A stretch of DNA of 64,000 bases, from the NCBI RefSeq assembly GCF_020379485.1, contig NC_063444.1:506652-570651 (forward strand). The letters run 5' to 3'. The notes below the pieces were generated by a model. That model ran no database searches, had not been told where the DNA came from, and saw only the letters and a list, made by a program, of their open reading frames with translations. The position numbers were made by a program, and so were the translations under genes. Shown in pieces: positions 10,862 to 23,846 of this stretch; the stretch's first letter is position 1, and each line of letters starts with the position of its first letter. The stretch comes from Brassica napus. Taxonomy: Eukaryota; Streptophyta; Magnoliopsida; Brassicales; Brassicaceae.

Positions 10862-12307
10862 GGGTATTGTTGAGAACATTATAAATTTAAGAAAGATGAG
10901 AAATCGATTTTTTCAATGGTCGAGTTTGATTTAATACCATTGCATAAATGAATAAAGCCTGCTTAAGATTCATCTTTGGGTTCTAATTATGTGGTTATCT
11001 GATATAAAGAGAATCTCTAGATGGTTGACCAAAAAAAGAGAGTTCGTAGAAAATGAGAGTAAAGTAAGTATATTTTATACTAAAACGAGTATACACGAAA
11101 GATGTCATATAAACATTTTGTCTCTACATCTGCAACTTACAATATCAGTGGGGCATGTTTCCATTAACTTTTTGTAGTAGTGGTTAGATGTTAGTTGTCT
11201 GAACTCTATTTATTTATTTTTAAATTCTGAATATTCATATTTCAATTTGGTCCTACTTTGTTTGACATAAATTAGGAAATCTAAACTAATTTTATTTGCT
11301 TGGCGGACCAAATGGTACGTCGCCTTTGTTAAAATCTTTATTAGGTGGGAAACTTTATTTGCTAATTATAAAATGTACCTCTATATTGGACAAGTTTTAG
11401 TTAATTGTTTGTTATGTACATCTTATATACACATGAATACATTCCATTGGACTAGAAAACAAACAAAAACTCCAAGCTAATAAATCATAAAAAATTAGCA
11501 ATCATTTTAAAATCCTCACTCAACGCAATAAAATTATTTGTCTTATATATAACACTCCACATTCCACATCATATATATATAATATAACAGTGAGAAGATA
11601 TGTTATCGAGGTTCATGTATATATTTAAATATTTTGTTGTTTAGCTTGATGGACTGGTCGTAGGTGGCTATATACCAAGTTATTCGACAGCCGTGATAAA
11701 GTGTTTATAAAGAAAGTAAAGATAGAGAAGAAAAAATAACACAAAGAACAAAAGAAAAATGTGAGTCCAAGTCAATACCAAGAACATACTAGTGTCAAAG
11801 TAAAAAGAAGGCAGAAGAAAGAAGTAAAGATTGTTAGAATAATTATGTCAACATATTGTTAGTTGGCACAAAGTGGATTTTAAAAGCTTTTGCACCACCA
11901 GATCAAACGAAGGTGCGTAGTGATAACGACGAAAGAAAGAAAAAAAAAGAGTGAAAGTTCAGCTAGCACTAAAGTAAACTTTGGATACCTACTAGGCTTT
12001 TGTATAATAATAGATTACAGATTGTATTAAAACTATACTATATGAAAAACAACGGTGCTTGTTACTTCTCACATCTTTTTGCTTCTATGGATATAATTTG
12101 GGCTAAGCAGCCCAATAAGTACTCTGGTCTATGATTATTGGGTTTCTAATCAAATATTTAGCAGAAACTTAAATTTGGTATACGAAAGAGGCAATTGTAG
12201 AGTTGCTACATAGTAATTAGGGTTTACATATAAAAGAAGAGAAGCAATAAACCCTAATATGTAAAACGTTGATTCTCTATCAAAACAATAACAAGAAAGT
12301 TGCGACA
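10862..12307. other. AT-rich spacer between copia element and F-box pseudogene
   Basis: No gene, RNA gene or repeat with clear ends was seen. The last ~100 bases, with purine-rich sequence and a short leader, probably represent the former promoter and 5' UTR of the F-box/kelch gene. Confidence 0.5.
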
Positions 12308-13516
12308 ATGTCCGAATCATTGTCTGAAGAACCACAGGGAAACAAGAAGGAGAAGACGTCCATGTCTCGTTCGTTTTCCTTATCGTCGTTACCAGATGAG
12401 GTAGCTTTGAGCTGCATGGCTCAACTCCCGCGAGATCGGACCATGCAACATTATCTCGCGTCTCCAAGAGATACCGCTCTCTCGTGGCTTCCCCTGAGCT
12501 CTACGAGGTTCGATCGCAGCTAGGTTACAGCTGCTTCTACGTATGCTTGAGCATCTGTGGTCCTTACTCAACCTCACGTTGGTTCATCATCAGCCGTGAA
12601 AAGACCGTGAACAAGCTCATGACCCCTATCCCTCCTTGCCCTTCTTCTCACCCTTTGAAAGGATTCTCCGTGGGGTCGCTTGAGTGTGGCATATATGTAA
12701 TCGGTGGGTCCATAAAGAGAAAGAGAGAGTACTTCCGTTCTTCGGACCCCCTTTCTTCTAGTGTGTTGCTCCTGGATTGTCGGACTCACACGTGGCGTCA
12801 AGTCCCTTCCATGAAAGTGGCTCGATGTGGCGCGGCTGCTGGAGTCGTTGATGGGAAGATATACGTGTTAGGAGGCTGCAAGTATAATGAGACCTATGGA
12901 GAGGTATTTGACTCAAAGACTCAAACTTGGACTCCTTTGCCGCCAGTACCGGATAGTGTAAGAGCCGATATGCCAATCAGAAAGACCATGGTAATGGGTG
13001 AGAAGGTTTACGCAGTGCCTTTCTGGAATTCACCAAACCTATTATACTACTCTCCCAACGAAGGTATATGGGTAAGAAGGATGAAGGATGTTGATTTTTC
13101 GAAGATAGGAACCAAAAGTTATTGTTTTAGTATGGCGGATAATGTATTATACAGTTGTGATGACTACGGGAATATGTTTTGGAGTGAGCCAGAGGATTCG
13201 GAGTGGAAGAAAGTCGAGGGTTTAGGGGCTCTTCATAATTATTTTTACAAACCGATGGCTAGCTTTATTTGGGATACGTCACCGTGTGATGAGTTGCTGA
13301 GAACTTTCGGTACTATATAACATTTTGATCTTTTGGTTCAAGTATAACCCTAAGAATACGAAAGTGGATATCTGGTGTGCCGAGATTTCCTTTGAAAGAC
13401 TCCATGACAGAGGTAAGATTGTCGGTAAGATTGAGTGGTTGCAATCTGTTGCTGGAGTTAAAGGCCATCCCTCGAGTCACCTTGAGGTTTTACATTCTGC
13501 TTATGTCAATGTTTAG
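12308..13516 (+). pseudogene. F-box/kelch-repeat protein gene with two frameshifts
   Basis: The N-terminal frame from ATG 12308 encodes an F-box core (SLSSLPDEVALSCMAQLPR). An apparent extra GA in GAGA at 12432-12435 then throws it out of frame. The downstream frame carries the rest of the F-box (TLSRVSKRYRSLVASPELY) and kelch repeats (IYVLGGCKYNETYGEVFDS, TQTWTPLPPVP) to a premature TAA at 13318. One extra T near 13314-13318 accounts for this, because the next frame resumes KVDIWCAEISFERL to TAG at 13514. An intact gene would be the substrate receptor of an SCF ubiquitin ligase. It is intronless, as usual for this rapidly duplicating Brassicaceae family, which has a cluster on Arabidopsis chromosome 4. 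Assembly error could mimic either shift, but two in one gene favour decay. Confidence 0.85.
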
Positions 13517-15146
13517 ACTCTATATACATCTGTTCATCACAAGGTGTTTCATTGTGCTTCTATGTGTTTTAAAACAAAAACTTTTCTTTGGGGCAACTTC
13601 ATCATCCCATTCTATGGTTGCATAATTCTAGTTATGTGATGATTTCATGTAACTATAAAATACTTTAATTTATAGCCTGTGTATTGGTTTCTTTACTTAT
13701 CATTTTTGTGTGGGTATATACATTGACTCGACTATGAGCTTGTTAGAAGCGTTTGCGAACATACTATCATGTTTGCTTAGTGAACTTAATTACAACTATA
13801 TTGGTTCTTTTCGGAAACACTGAAAACTAAGGACAAAGAAGTGGTTGTTGTTGCTAAAAGGAGAAAGAACTCTATGTTTAACAAATTATCTCTTCTGAAT
13901 CTATGGTGAGTTGGTGATAGTATCTACTTCAGAAGAAAACATTTAACCAGTCTTTCTTGTCTCTTTCATAACTTTGTATCATCTTATTCGATTAACTTAT
14001 GAAAACCCTTTGACAAGCAAAATTTCTGTCACAGGAAGGTCTTTTGTTATCAGAGTTTTAAAAAAAAAAAAATTTAATATCAAAACAAAAACAAATACAT
14101 ATGACTCTTGACTTTAAGCATCTGCAGAACATAAAAGGTATGTTCCATCTGTGCTGACTCGAACTAGTTTATAGGAGTTAAGACCCACAGGCTAATAAAC
14201 GCGTGTCATTTCGTCTTTAGACGAGGTAAGTTGTCGTCGTTTTGATAAAAGCCATTTGCTCATTCTCCCACTCTTAAGCCGACGCGAGCCGTATTTAAGC
14301 TGTCTCCTACCACAGGTATTTGTAATCGTATTCGAATCTTTTTTTCTTCTTTCAAATTACAATACAGTTAGTTTGTAATTTATCACTTTTGTTTCATTTC
14401 TTTATCGCACTAGTGCTGATTGTTTACAATTTATTAATCGTAAATCTATTTTTCTTTTTCGAAAACATTAGAAAATTAAGGAAATCAATGATGATGTATC
14501 AAACGACCTATCTCCAGAGTTTCATTGTGTTATATATATATATCATAATATATAATTTTAATTTATCTTAATCTACGCATAAGATTATTCCTAGTGCAGT
14601 TTATATTGTTTAGATGGTATTGCGTTTGACAAGTAGGGGAGTTCAATTTACTAGGATCGAGTGATATTCATGTCGAACTATGGAATCCCTTATATACAAA
14701 GCACAAGTCACTCGACGAATCCTATTATGCCATGTGACCTATTTTCCTTTTTTAAGCAATTAAAATAAAATCGTGCAATTAGAAAAGTTTGAAAACAAAA
14801 AAGTAAAATTAAAACTATCGCAAGAAAAAATCTAACGAAATCTTAAACTGCCAAAACTTAAATCCCTATAATTTCTCAAGTCATCTTTCATTACTTTGCT
14901 TCTTTTATTTGCTCTCCCTCTGTCTCTCTCTTTCTCTCATGGTTTGTCTTCTTCGTCAACTTTTTTGGTTTTGAGTATAGCAATAAAAGTCGATACATGT
15001 TCTGATGTTCTGTTCTTCTCAACTTGATATCTTTTTTTCATGATTCACACTGAAATTGCCAGTTAAGTTTCTTCCTATCTCAGAGCTTAATTCTTCAAAC
15101 AAAAACTTAGGCAGTTTACCCGTTTCTCTTTTTTTTTTTGGCAAAT
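13517..15146. other. Spacer with no identifiable gene
   Basis: The former 3' UTR of the F-box/kelch pseudogene is followed by AT-rich sequence. A CT-rich stretch at 14905-14940 resembles a plant 5' leader, but the ATG beside it opens only a ~12-codon frame. A LINE-type element is inserted at the right end. Confidence 0.45.
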
Positions 15147-16163
15147 AAAAGCATTTATATAAAAAAGCGAGCCAGAGGCCGTCCTCGAGAAAAAAGAAGA
15201 AACAGAGCGGTCCTTCTCTGTTTGCCGGCGATCTCCCTCCGTGGTTGGCCGTGCTCCTCACCGCCGCTACGTGAGGGAGGCTCTTCTTCTCCTCTTCATT
15301 TTAGTCTACTTTTTACTTGGTTTCTATTGAGTTGGGTGAGGGTATCTTCCTCCGTCCGGCGCGTGCGTCTCCGGTACTTTCTGAGGCAGTTCGTGCTTGC
15401 CTTGTGGTGGCTCGTCCCTTTTGCTCCATCAACGCAGACTTTTCTCCGGGCGATGGAGGCTTCCTTAGCTCCATCGACGTCGGTTCTTCGTGGGGGTGGA
15501 GGTTTTCTTTAGTTCCACCGACGCCACTCTTGCTCCCGGGAAGGGGAGGCTCCCTTAGCTCTCTTCGCCGGCTTTTGGATTACGGTGAGAGGAGGCTCAC
15601 ACAGCTCCTTGGTGCCGACTTGGAACCCATTGGTTTGGGTGAGGTAACTAGTTTCGAGTTTGTTAGCGGTGGTTTTGGTTTACGATGATGTGAGTGCGGT
15701 TTACGGTTCGACTGTCCTGCGTGTCTGGTGGTCCAAAGTCGGAGGCGCTCTCGGTAATCCGATGAATCCTTTGGCGTGAAGACAGTTCGACGTTGATAAA
15801 CGGTTTTTGGATGTGCGTAGGCTCTGCAAGTTAGGAGCTCCGGTTTTAAATGGTGTCGGGGTTGATCTCCGGTGATGGCATCGTTCAGGTCGAGATAGGT
15901 TCCACGTGGTGTGCGGAAGGCTAAGATGAAGACACGTGGTCCAAACCTATTTCCTTGCGGCGCGTTTTAGGGCGAACTGCCCGTGTCGAGTACTGTGGGC
16001 CGTTTGGGCCGCTATGTATTTTATGGGCTTCGGCTCTTTGTGTGTTTGCTTTCTGTGGCCCGTTGTTTCTCTGGGCTTTTGGTTTGTACTCGTTTTGTTC
16101 GGGCTTCGGCCCTGGGCTTGGCCCTAATAAATATCAATTTGGAAAAAAAAAAGCATTTATATA
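15147..16163 (+). mobile_element. Short non-LTR (LINE-type) insertion with 15-bp TSD
   Basis: A GC-rich segment, sharply different from its AT-rich surroundings, is bracketed by direct copies of AAAAGCATTTATATA at 15147-15161 and 16149-16163. The inserted part (15162-16148) ends on the plus strand in an A-run (16143-16152, partly shared with the TSD), as expected for target-primed reverse transcription. It encodes no reverse transcriptase and the open frames look incidental, so it must be non-autonomous or a deletion derivative. The last 150 bp are GGGCTT/GGCCC-rich. A similar GC-rich body recurs in the element at 23858-25283. Confidence 0.75.
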
Positions 16164-16368
16164 TCTGTTTTCTTTTTCCTTTGACTGCATATCCCTTTAG
16201 TGTTTTATTTTTAGGAAGACTAAGGGAAAACGGAATCGACAGGTGAGTATAAATTTAAAATATCAGACGTTAACTGGATATGAAATTCCAACGTGAGTAT
16301 TTTGACACTTTTTCAGTTAACCATGAAATTGTTTTTCAATGTTTTGAGTTTTTCTAGCAAGGTTCAAT

Positions 16369-16884
16369 ATGGGTGTAGCTAAAGCCAAAGAAAGGCTAGA
16401 TCATCTTACCACTGAGGAAGGTGAAGATGGCACATTGCTGCGGGAATATGATGAGATTAAGGTGAATTATTAGTAGAGACATTTTAGTTAATCTTAACTA
16501 TAAGTTGCTACATTTATCCACAATTTATAGCTTTATCTAAGTATAAATTATTACTATTTTGCATCCCTTCACACTCATGATATTTAGATACTTAGAAAAT
16601 CTAATTAACTGATAAAAAATATTTTCATATAGTAAAAGTTTTTGTGGTATATGTTGAGTTATTGTTTTTTTAGAAAATTGACTTTGTCATTTTAGATGTT
16701 AATACCTTCATGCATTTTCTGTTATATAGTGTTAACATTCAAATGAATCCTTTTTAAATAAATTTTATTGTTTTGTTTTATTTTATTTTATTTGCAGGTT
16801 TATTTGCAGATGAAGATACTAACAAAGAAAAAGGTAAATAATTGTTTAAGAGGGATAAGAGTTAGAAGATTAATAAGAAGATGA
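16369..16884 (+). CDS. Possible two-exon small gene or gene fragment, unrecognised
   Basis: An ATG at 16369 opens 31 codons (MGVAKAKERLDHL..., acidic, helix-prone) to a GT donor after 16461. A T-rich stretch ending TTTGCAG (16795-16797) would join in phase to 16798-16884, giving a ~59-residue protein ending in a basic tail and TGA. An acceptor-like TTTTCTAGCAAG precedes the ATG, so this may be internal exons of a larger decayed gene whose upstream part is interrupted by the LINE-type insertion. No family is recognised. It may be non-functional. Confidence 0.25.
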
Positions 16885-17321
16885 AGATAATAATCTAGAT
16901 AATAGTGCATATACTGCATAAACCAATTGGATTTTCCATGAAAGCTATTTGGTTGAACCTTTTAGTTACTGTGGTGTTCGGTAAATTTTGTAAACTGTGT
17001 CCAATTCAGTAAATCACGTATAGCTTTGGTATTTCAAGTTAAAATTATTTTATTTTGGTAAATCATGATGCTTAACAATACTTGACTTTGATTAAAAGTT
17101 TTGACTATGCATATAAGTGTAATTGTCTTTTTTAATGATAAGTTTTTATTTTGTTTTGCAATATGCATTTTAAAGAGAAAGTACCCAAGCCGCTTTGTTG
17201 TGCGGGCCAATACTAGTAGTCGCTAAGTCATAAACTAGTAGTACTATACATGTATTAATATCAAAGTTTGCTGCTATTTGGCAAAAAAAAGTTTGCTGTA
17301 CTCTAAAATAAAATTAAAATC
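16885..17321. other. AT-rich spacer
   Basis: No coding or repeat signal beyond AT-richness is visible between the candidate small gene and the MITE. Confidence 0.4.
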
Positions 17322-17323
17322 TA

Positions 17324-17554
17324 CTCCTTTCGTTTCATAAATAATGTTATTTTGACATTTTAACACAAATTAAAAAAATGATTGAAATGCATTAAAATTC
17401 TTATTAATTACACATATTTAACCAATAATATTTGAGATAAATAAAATTATTTATAAAATCAATGCATTCGAAATTAATTTTAAGCTGAAAGTTACATTAA
17501 AATTTTAAAACGGAAAAAAATGCTAAAATGATAATTAATATGAAATATATGGAG
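17324..17554. mobile_element. Stowaway-like (Tc1/mariner) MITE
   Basis: A 231-bp AT-rich segment begins CTCCTTTCGTTTCATAA and ends ATATATGGAG, flanked by TA on both sides (17322-17323 and 17555-17556). The CTCC...GGAG termini with a TA target are characteristic of Stowaway-type elements. The inverted repeat is short and imperfect, and there is no coding capacity. Confidence 0.6.
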
Positions 17555-17710
17555 TATATAACTATTTAAAGGATCACATCAGCTAATTTAATGTTTCCAA
17601 GTTTGAGTGTTATAAATTTTCCAGAAATAACGATTTGATAGCTGAGAGGGACCTTTGAAAATCATCACATCTCTTAATTATATGTTCTCAAATCATTTTA
17701 TTAAACCCCA

Positions 17711-20700
17711 CTAGATTTTTTAACCGCGCTACGCGCGGATAAGATATTATATATATATTTGCATTTCAAATAATTTAATGTATAATATTTTTTTACATTA
17801 TTTAAATAATATCTAAAAGAAGACTATAAAGCACAAATATAGTTTGCAATTTTTCTTTGTAATTTCTTGGATATCATTATATTGTTTGATTGTTGTACTT
17901 GATTTACATATTTTCATGAATATTTGTGACAGATGAATATCTCTAATTTTTATGATCAGTAAATAATTATATACTTGTAATAAAATAATTAAAATTGAAA
18001 ATTACTTACTTTTTAATCAAACTTGTTTTTAATTTGACTTATTAATACGAAAAATATGATATTAATTGGACTTATTTTATTACCGTTTAAATATTTTATT
18101 GATATTATCTAAGAAGCTTTCAAGTGATATTTTAATATCATATTTTATTTTTTCTTAGTTTGTTTTGTTAATTTTTCTATTTCTTTCAAAGAGTTAATAT
18201 ATATATATTATATATATATATGTCAAGTGAATTTCCATTAAATAATTTTGTTTATGAAAATACAGTTTTTAAATAATAAAATTTAAAATAAAATTATAAT
18301 ATTAATTTGCTGTATTTATTGGTATTTTTAATTATTATATTATATATAAGGGTCGCTGTGGTGTTCATATACCCGTTCATTAATATTTGAATATTTGGGT
18401 TTTTCTATTTTTAATGATCTATAATCCGTTCATGTTTTTTTCTTATTAAGATTGGGTTAAATTCACATTCATATATTATTGGATATACCCAAACTGTGTA
18501 TTAAATATTCAAAATATATAATATTGATATCTTGTTTTTCCATCAGCTTATATATATATTGGACTAACATATTTGTGCTCGAACTAACACAAATATCCAA
18601 AAATAAATTTATTTTCAAATTATCAAAACACTTAATATATCAACAAAAGACACATAATATCTGAAATTGAGGAAATAAATATATTCAAGGTTGGCACTTT
18701 AAATAATTTCGGATATGTTATGGATTAATTTTGGATATCGTGTATTATCTAATCGGGTTCAGTTATTTAATCTCTTTCAATTTAATATTTGTTGCAGTAT
18801 TTTTTTAGATCTAACCAAATTTAAGTTCTAGTATTTTGAATCGCGGATTTGGAGCCGGATTTTATACCCAGTTCTAATATAGAAGACATGTTATTTTCTA
18901 ACAATTTGATTGATTTAATAAAAATTTGCTTGGGTCGATAACTTAAAAAGTCTTCAAATGAATCGCGGGAAGCAAACTTATGTTGTTATATTATATATAT
19001 TTACGTATATGTAATCTATATATAAAGCTAGTAAAAGTTATTGAATTGATATGTTTAATTATTGCATCTTTAAATAATATTCTTTTAATGATTTTAGAGA
19101 ACTATATCCTTGAGTTGTTTTGTCAAAATTTTAAACTTTAAATAGGAACTAAAATAATATATTAAACTTACTCTTACTTAACTCGAACACGTATGTGAAA
19201 ATATTTTGTGCTCAGTTCAGGACGACCAAATTTAGTTCATATCTTAACTTTGTCATCGAAACAAAAATCTATGCTTTTGCATATTTTTCAATGTTCTCAT
19301 AGACTTTCAAAGAGTATATTAGCTTCGACTAATCAGTTAATTGTTAGTTTTTTTGCGAAAACAAAGTTTCCTAGACTTGAAAGTTGAACTCATATTATTG
19401 TAACCGTACATAAAAATTTGAATCTCCAATAGACACCAATAGATATTGATATCGACCTTCATAATTATTTTGATCTAAAGAGGCTCTACCCAATCTATAG
19501 CAGAAGATTATAAAAACTCGAGAAAATTTTGATTTTCCTCTTCAGTGATATAAAACCTTCACAAGAATTGTCAAAACCAAGAAGGAGATTAGGCCTCTGA
19601 GCTGCAGCCTCAATAGCAGCAAAGAGGATGAGGGAACTTGTTGATCTGTTTTTAGGTTATGCTGTCTCCCTCAACCTCTCTTGATTCATATCCTGGAGAT
19701 GGTGGAAGCGGTGGAGGATGAGGCGGCACCAGTCAGTTCAAACTCAAATTCTCAGACTCATCCATTATCTGCTTTTTCATATTCCCACCAAGAACTTCAG
19801 CTTCACCAGATACAACCAAAAGATGGCACATAGATTCTACTGAAACTAACCCTCAAACTAAAGAGATACACCTAAGACTCTACTACAGAATTATCAACAC
19901 GTCTACTCTTCCGATTTATCTTTTACGTTAAAACAACGATAAACTTAACCGTAGAAGAAAAAGGCAAGTAGCTGTAACTTCTAATTGTCATTTACTGATA
20001 ATGCAAGGATAATGCAAAACATTACAGCTACTGGTTCATATCCCACCCGCTATGTATATGGCTATACGAAAAATCTCTCATCAGATCCACCACTGGCCTT
20101 GTTGTCCTCTGATTCCTTCTGTTACGCGTCAGGTTTCGTTGAGTGGAGATCAGGGAATAATACCTGAGATGAGATCCGCCCCATGGCTTATGATAACCTC
20201 TTTTGCATCATGTAAGTATCTCAGCCTCGAGTACCTAACTCCGTACTTCTCTACAATGTTTTTCTACATCTAATCAGAATCACTAACACAGCTCAATATT
20301 TGAATGTTGAAATCTTCCACGTAACCTTATGTTGTAGACAGGACCAAATATGAGGTATCACTTCGAAATGGCAGGTTCCATGTCACAACTTTGTCCTTTG
20401 GCTACATATATGAATAAGCAAAAATGAGTTGGACAGTTAGTTCTTTTCACATACAGACGCAAAAACATATTATCTGCCACAAAAAATTACAGCTCAAGAG
20501 TCAAAAGGGATGTGTTGTAGTGTAAGGATCCTACCTGAGAAGTACGATCCCCATCCTCTAAATCTTCAACCACTGCAACCAATAAAAGTTAGCATAAGGC
20601 CCAAAACAATTCTAGAACGCTCAACAAAGAGAAGTTGAGTGACTGCAATGAGTGTACTCACGATCTGATAACACAACGCATCAAACGCTATGTCCTCTTA

Positions 20701-22724
20701 CACAGAGGTCTGCATTCATCCATATCAGCTTAAAGTGATCAGTTTCCGTGGGTTTATGCTTCCATAGAAACCTGGTTTCTTGTTGATCAGCGTGGAAGAA
20801 GTTGAATGCCCATCTCCTTATATCTTTATGGATAGTCCCTGCTGATTCTGTCAACAACAAAATATTATCTTTGAGTAAAAAAGATGTATACACAGATAAA
20901 GAGTTTATGTATTCACCTCATCTGCTGCACATAAACTTCGAGATCAACGTTTGTTTTGGGCTTTCAGACGAATAGAAATCGAAGATTTCATCTGAAGACA
21001 AATCCAACTCATCAAAAGGGTCCATTACTGTAAACTGATTCTCCTCCCTCATTTCTAATATATATAGTCATATTTTCTCATCCGCTTCTAGTATTTGAGC
21101 ACTACTTGTTAAACGAAATCTAAAGCAGAGTAATTCTGCCAGCTTTATGGCTAGGAGACAATAAGGGTTACCTTTCTTATGAGAATAACATGGAAGAGGA
21201 AAATCTGCCGCATGGATGTTTGAGCATAAGCCGTTAACAAAAACGATATAACCTGTAAGAAAACAAAACACTACAAACTTCATAAGTTAAGTGAAGTTGC
21301 ATAAGATTTTATGAGAGATAAGCAAGTGTGAAGAGCATACTGTACATATATTGTAGCAAAAGCTCATTTAGGGAACTCTAGATAAAGCCTTCGACTTGAA
21401 TGAGCTAAAGATTTCTGTTTCAAGTATTTGAGAGAGAGAGAGAGGCAATACACACCATGATCCTCTGATTATACCAAACACACAAAGAGAAAGCTTATGG
21501 CTAAACAAACAAACAAAATAACAGTTTTAGATTTAGGTGCTAAACCAACTAACCATTTAGTTTCTACATGTGATGGTGTTGACTCGCAGCTTGAAGCAAA
21601 GGAAATATCTTGGAAATTCTCATAGCATAAGAAAAAGTGATGACCAAATGAAGTCGGGCCTGCTCGAACGTTGTTCTTGCGCTATACAGATCCTGAAAGT
21701 GAACATCAATTTGCCCATTTTCCGTTGGTCCCTGAAACACATAACAATAGAAAACGTAAGCGTAAGAGGAAGGAAAAAGAAACAATCGGTATGATTCTGA
21801 TGAGTTTAGAGGTCAATAGTTTTGAAATTAGAGACCCAAAACTTTAAAGCTATAAGTATAACAAACTCTACAAAAGATCACAACTTTTGTAAAAGAAACA
21901 AAGCAAACAAACTGAACTGCTCAAATTCGGTTTTGGATTGTTTTATCATCAAAACAGAGATTGAGAATTACAAAACCTGAAAAAACAGATGACAAATCCT
22001 CTCCTGTAAAGCGTCATCTCCTCCTTTTAAATCTCCAACAACCTAATTAAACACCAGATCAAGAGCTTTCACCAGTTACAAAACCAAAGATCTGAAACAG
22101 AGGAAGTGAAATAATGAACTAAACTTTAACCGTAGGCTCCACCAGTGATGGAACTCGAAGTCCTCCATCTCTCTCACAATATGATAAAAATATCAAAAAA
22201 AAAAAGAAATCACAGACAACTCCGAAGAACACTTTTCAAAGAAAAGTGTACAAAAGTTAAGTAATGTTTTTTATGTACCAGGAGCAAGGCGTTCAGTGAC
22301 TCACCAAATATGAAGGAATAATTTATTTTTACAGTAAACTGTATACAGAGGTAAAGTGATGGAACCAAAACCGAACGCCGTTACTAACTACTCGTTTTCC
22401 CCGGAGGCCATGAAGAGATCTGGTGGTTTTAGTGAGAGGAATCTTTCGTAAATCAACCACCGTCTTATATAGTGAGTAAGGAGAGAAGGAGGAAAGCTGA
22501 AAAAAATTGAGTAAAATTGTTTTTGCAGAGGTAGATGAATCGGGAGAAGACCAAAGAGATATTGGAAAATCGGCGTAATGTTGAAAAGGTTCGAGAAAAG
22601 AGTGATTTGGTGATGTGTTTTTTTTTAATGACTTGTCAATTTAAAAGTCTCTCATTGGTCTATTTTTTTTTCCAACGTGGATACCCTCAACGATGAGGAT
22701 ATGTTACTTTTAGTATTGTATAGA
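17711..22724 (-). mobile_element. Helitron, about 5.0 kb, non-autonomous
   Basis: On the minus strand the element starts TCTATACAATACTAAAAG at 22724 and ends in CTAG at 17711. A perfect 6-bp-stem hairpin (CCGCGC-TAC-GCGCGG on plus, 17724-17738) lies 13 bp inside the 3' end. It sits between A and T (T at 22725 and A at 17710 on plus), with no TSD. These are the Helitron hallmarks. No Rep/helicase frame is present, so it depends on another copy. The 3' half (17.7-19.5 kb) is very AT-rich. The 5' half looks genic: a minus-strand TATAAG box near 22467-22474, an ATG at 22411 followed by an early stop, and several exon-like pieces. Confidence 0.8.
21571..21731 (-). pseudogene. Exon-like fragment inside the Helitron resembling an ARF-GAP BAR domain
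   Basis: After a TGTTTCAG acceptor-like site (minus strand, ending at 21732), the frame reads DLYSARTTFEQARLHLV followed by a weaker match. This resembles the BAR-domain stretch of plant AGD1/AGD3-class ARF GTPase-activating proteins as I remember it. The neighbouring minus-strand short frames (for example 21283-21068, 21024-20917 and 20893-20681) could be further captured exons, but I cannot assign them. The segment cannot make a full protein. The family call rests on one short motif. Confidence 0.4.
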
Positions 22725-23794
22725 TTTGCGTGTTTATTTATATTTAATTATTCATATACAAATTGAAAAGCCTTTCACCATCAAAGCATATTTGAATTTC
22801 CACTAGCGGGCCCTGAGAAACACAAGAGTGTTGAAAAACATAACATATCGAGATAAGAAAAAGGCGATTATATTCGTTTACATAACAATAGATTTAATTA
22901 TTCTTAATTAAAAAGATAGAACTCGATCGATTGTCTTCATACGCAACAGAATAGAAAATACGTATAGGGTTAAAGGGACATTAAAGCATGTGTAGCAGCT
23001 ACGTAATATCCATTATTTTGTTGCAGCCTTCTTTTTAATTGAGAAAGCTATGTTTTTCTTGTTTAGTTCAATTAATCAGTTAGCAAAACATATTCATGAT
23101 GTTTATGCTTAACCTATGCCCAAAAAAAAAACAACTCATTCTTTGAAGTTCTTAGACGAAAGTTTACTTTTGTTATGAAATCAGACTCCAAAATCTAAAG
23201 TTCACACATATTTTGAACGCAGCAATTACAACTTGCTTTACCAAATGGCAAAAGCTTTTTATTGCCTGTCTTTGAAATAGTCAAGTTTGTTAGTGTTCAA
23301 TAGCTATCAAAATTATAACTCGTTCGTCAACGATTATATATTTGTTTAATTTTTTTTTATCTTTGGGTATATTCATTTCCTAATGTACATTGAATTCTGT
23401 GCATTGAATTATGTTCCACGGATAGAGTTACTACATATATCTATGACATCAATATTTACCATCGAATAATGTAAATATATTCCACCACCCACATAAGACT
23501 ACAATTATACAGTACTAGTAATAAGTTTGGATGGTTTAGATTATTGCGTGTAAATTTAATTAAACGATTTGCAAAGATTCTTGAAACAACTGTGATCTTT
23601 GCCAGGAGAAAGTGAAGCACATAACAAAAATGTTCGCCGCCTGAATAAAAAACAATCTAATTAGCACAACTAGATTTTAATTATCAAGGAAAAATATTGC
23701 GAAGCATTGTGAACATATGTGTTTATGTGCACTGAATTTTGACAACGCCAGTCGACATGAACATATAGGAAAAACAGAACATTTATAAAAAAAA
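22725..23794. other. AT-rich spacer
   Basis: No gene or bordered element was recognised between the Helitron 5' end and the 48-bp direct repeat that begins at 23795. Confidence 0.45.
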
Positions 23795-23842
23795 CAAGCA
23801 CACATTATGGCATATAGGAAGACAGATCCTTGAACAAGGTTT
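23795..23842. repeat. Left copy of a ~48-bp direct repeat
   Basis: This segment (CATTATGGCATATAGGAAGA and flanks) recurs at 25516-25565 with a few mismatches. Removing the LINE-type insertion between them would place the copies about 284 bp apart. No function is evident. Confidence 0.75.
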
Positions 23843-23846
23843 CGAT

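Noticed and set aside
15138..15688. Overlapping plus-strand frames of 123-124 codons
   Set aside because: They lie in the GC-rich body of a retro-insertion, start in flanking DNA, and have no protein-like motif.
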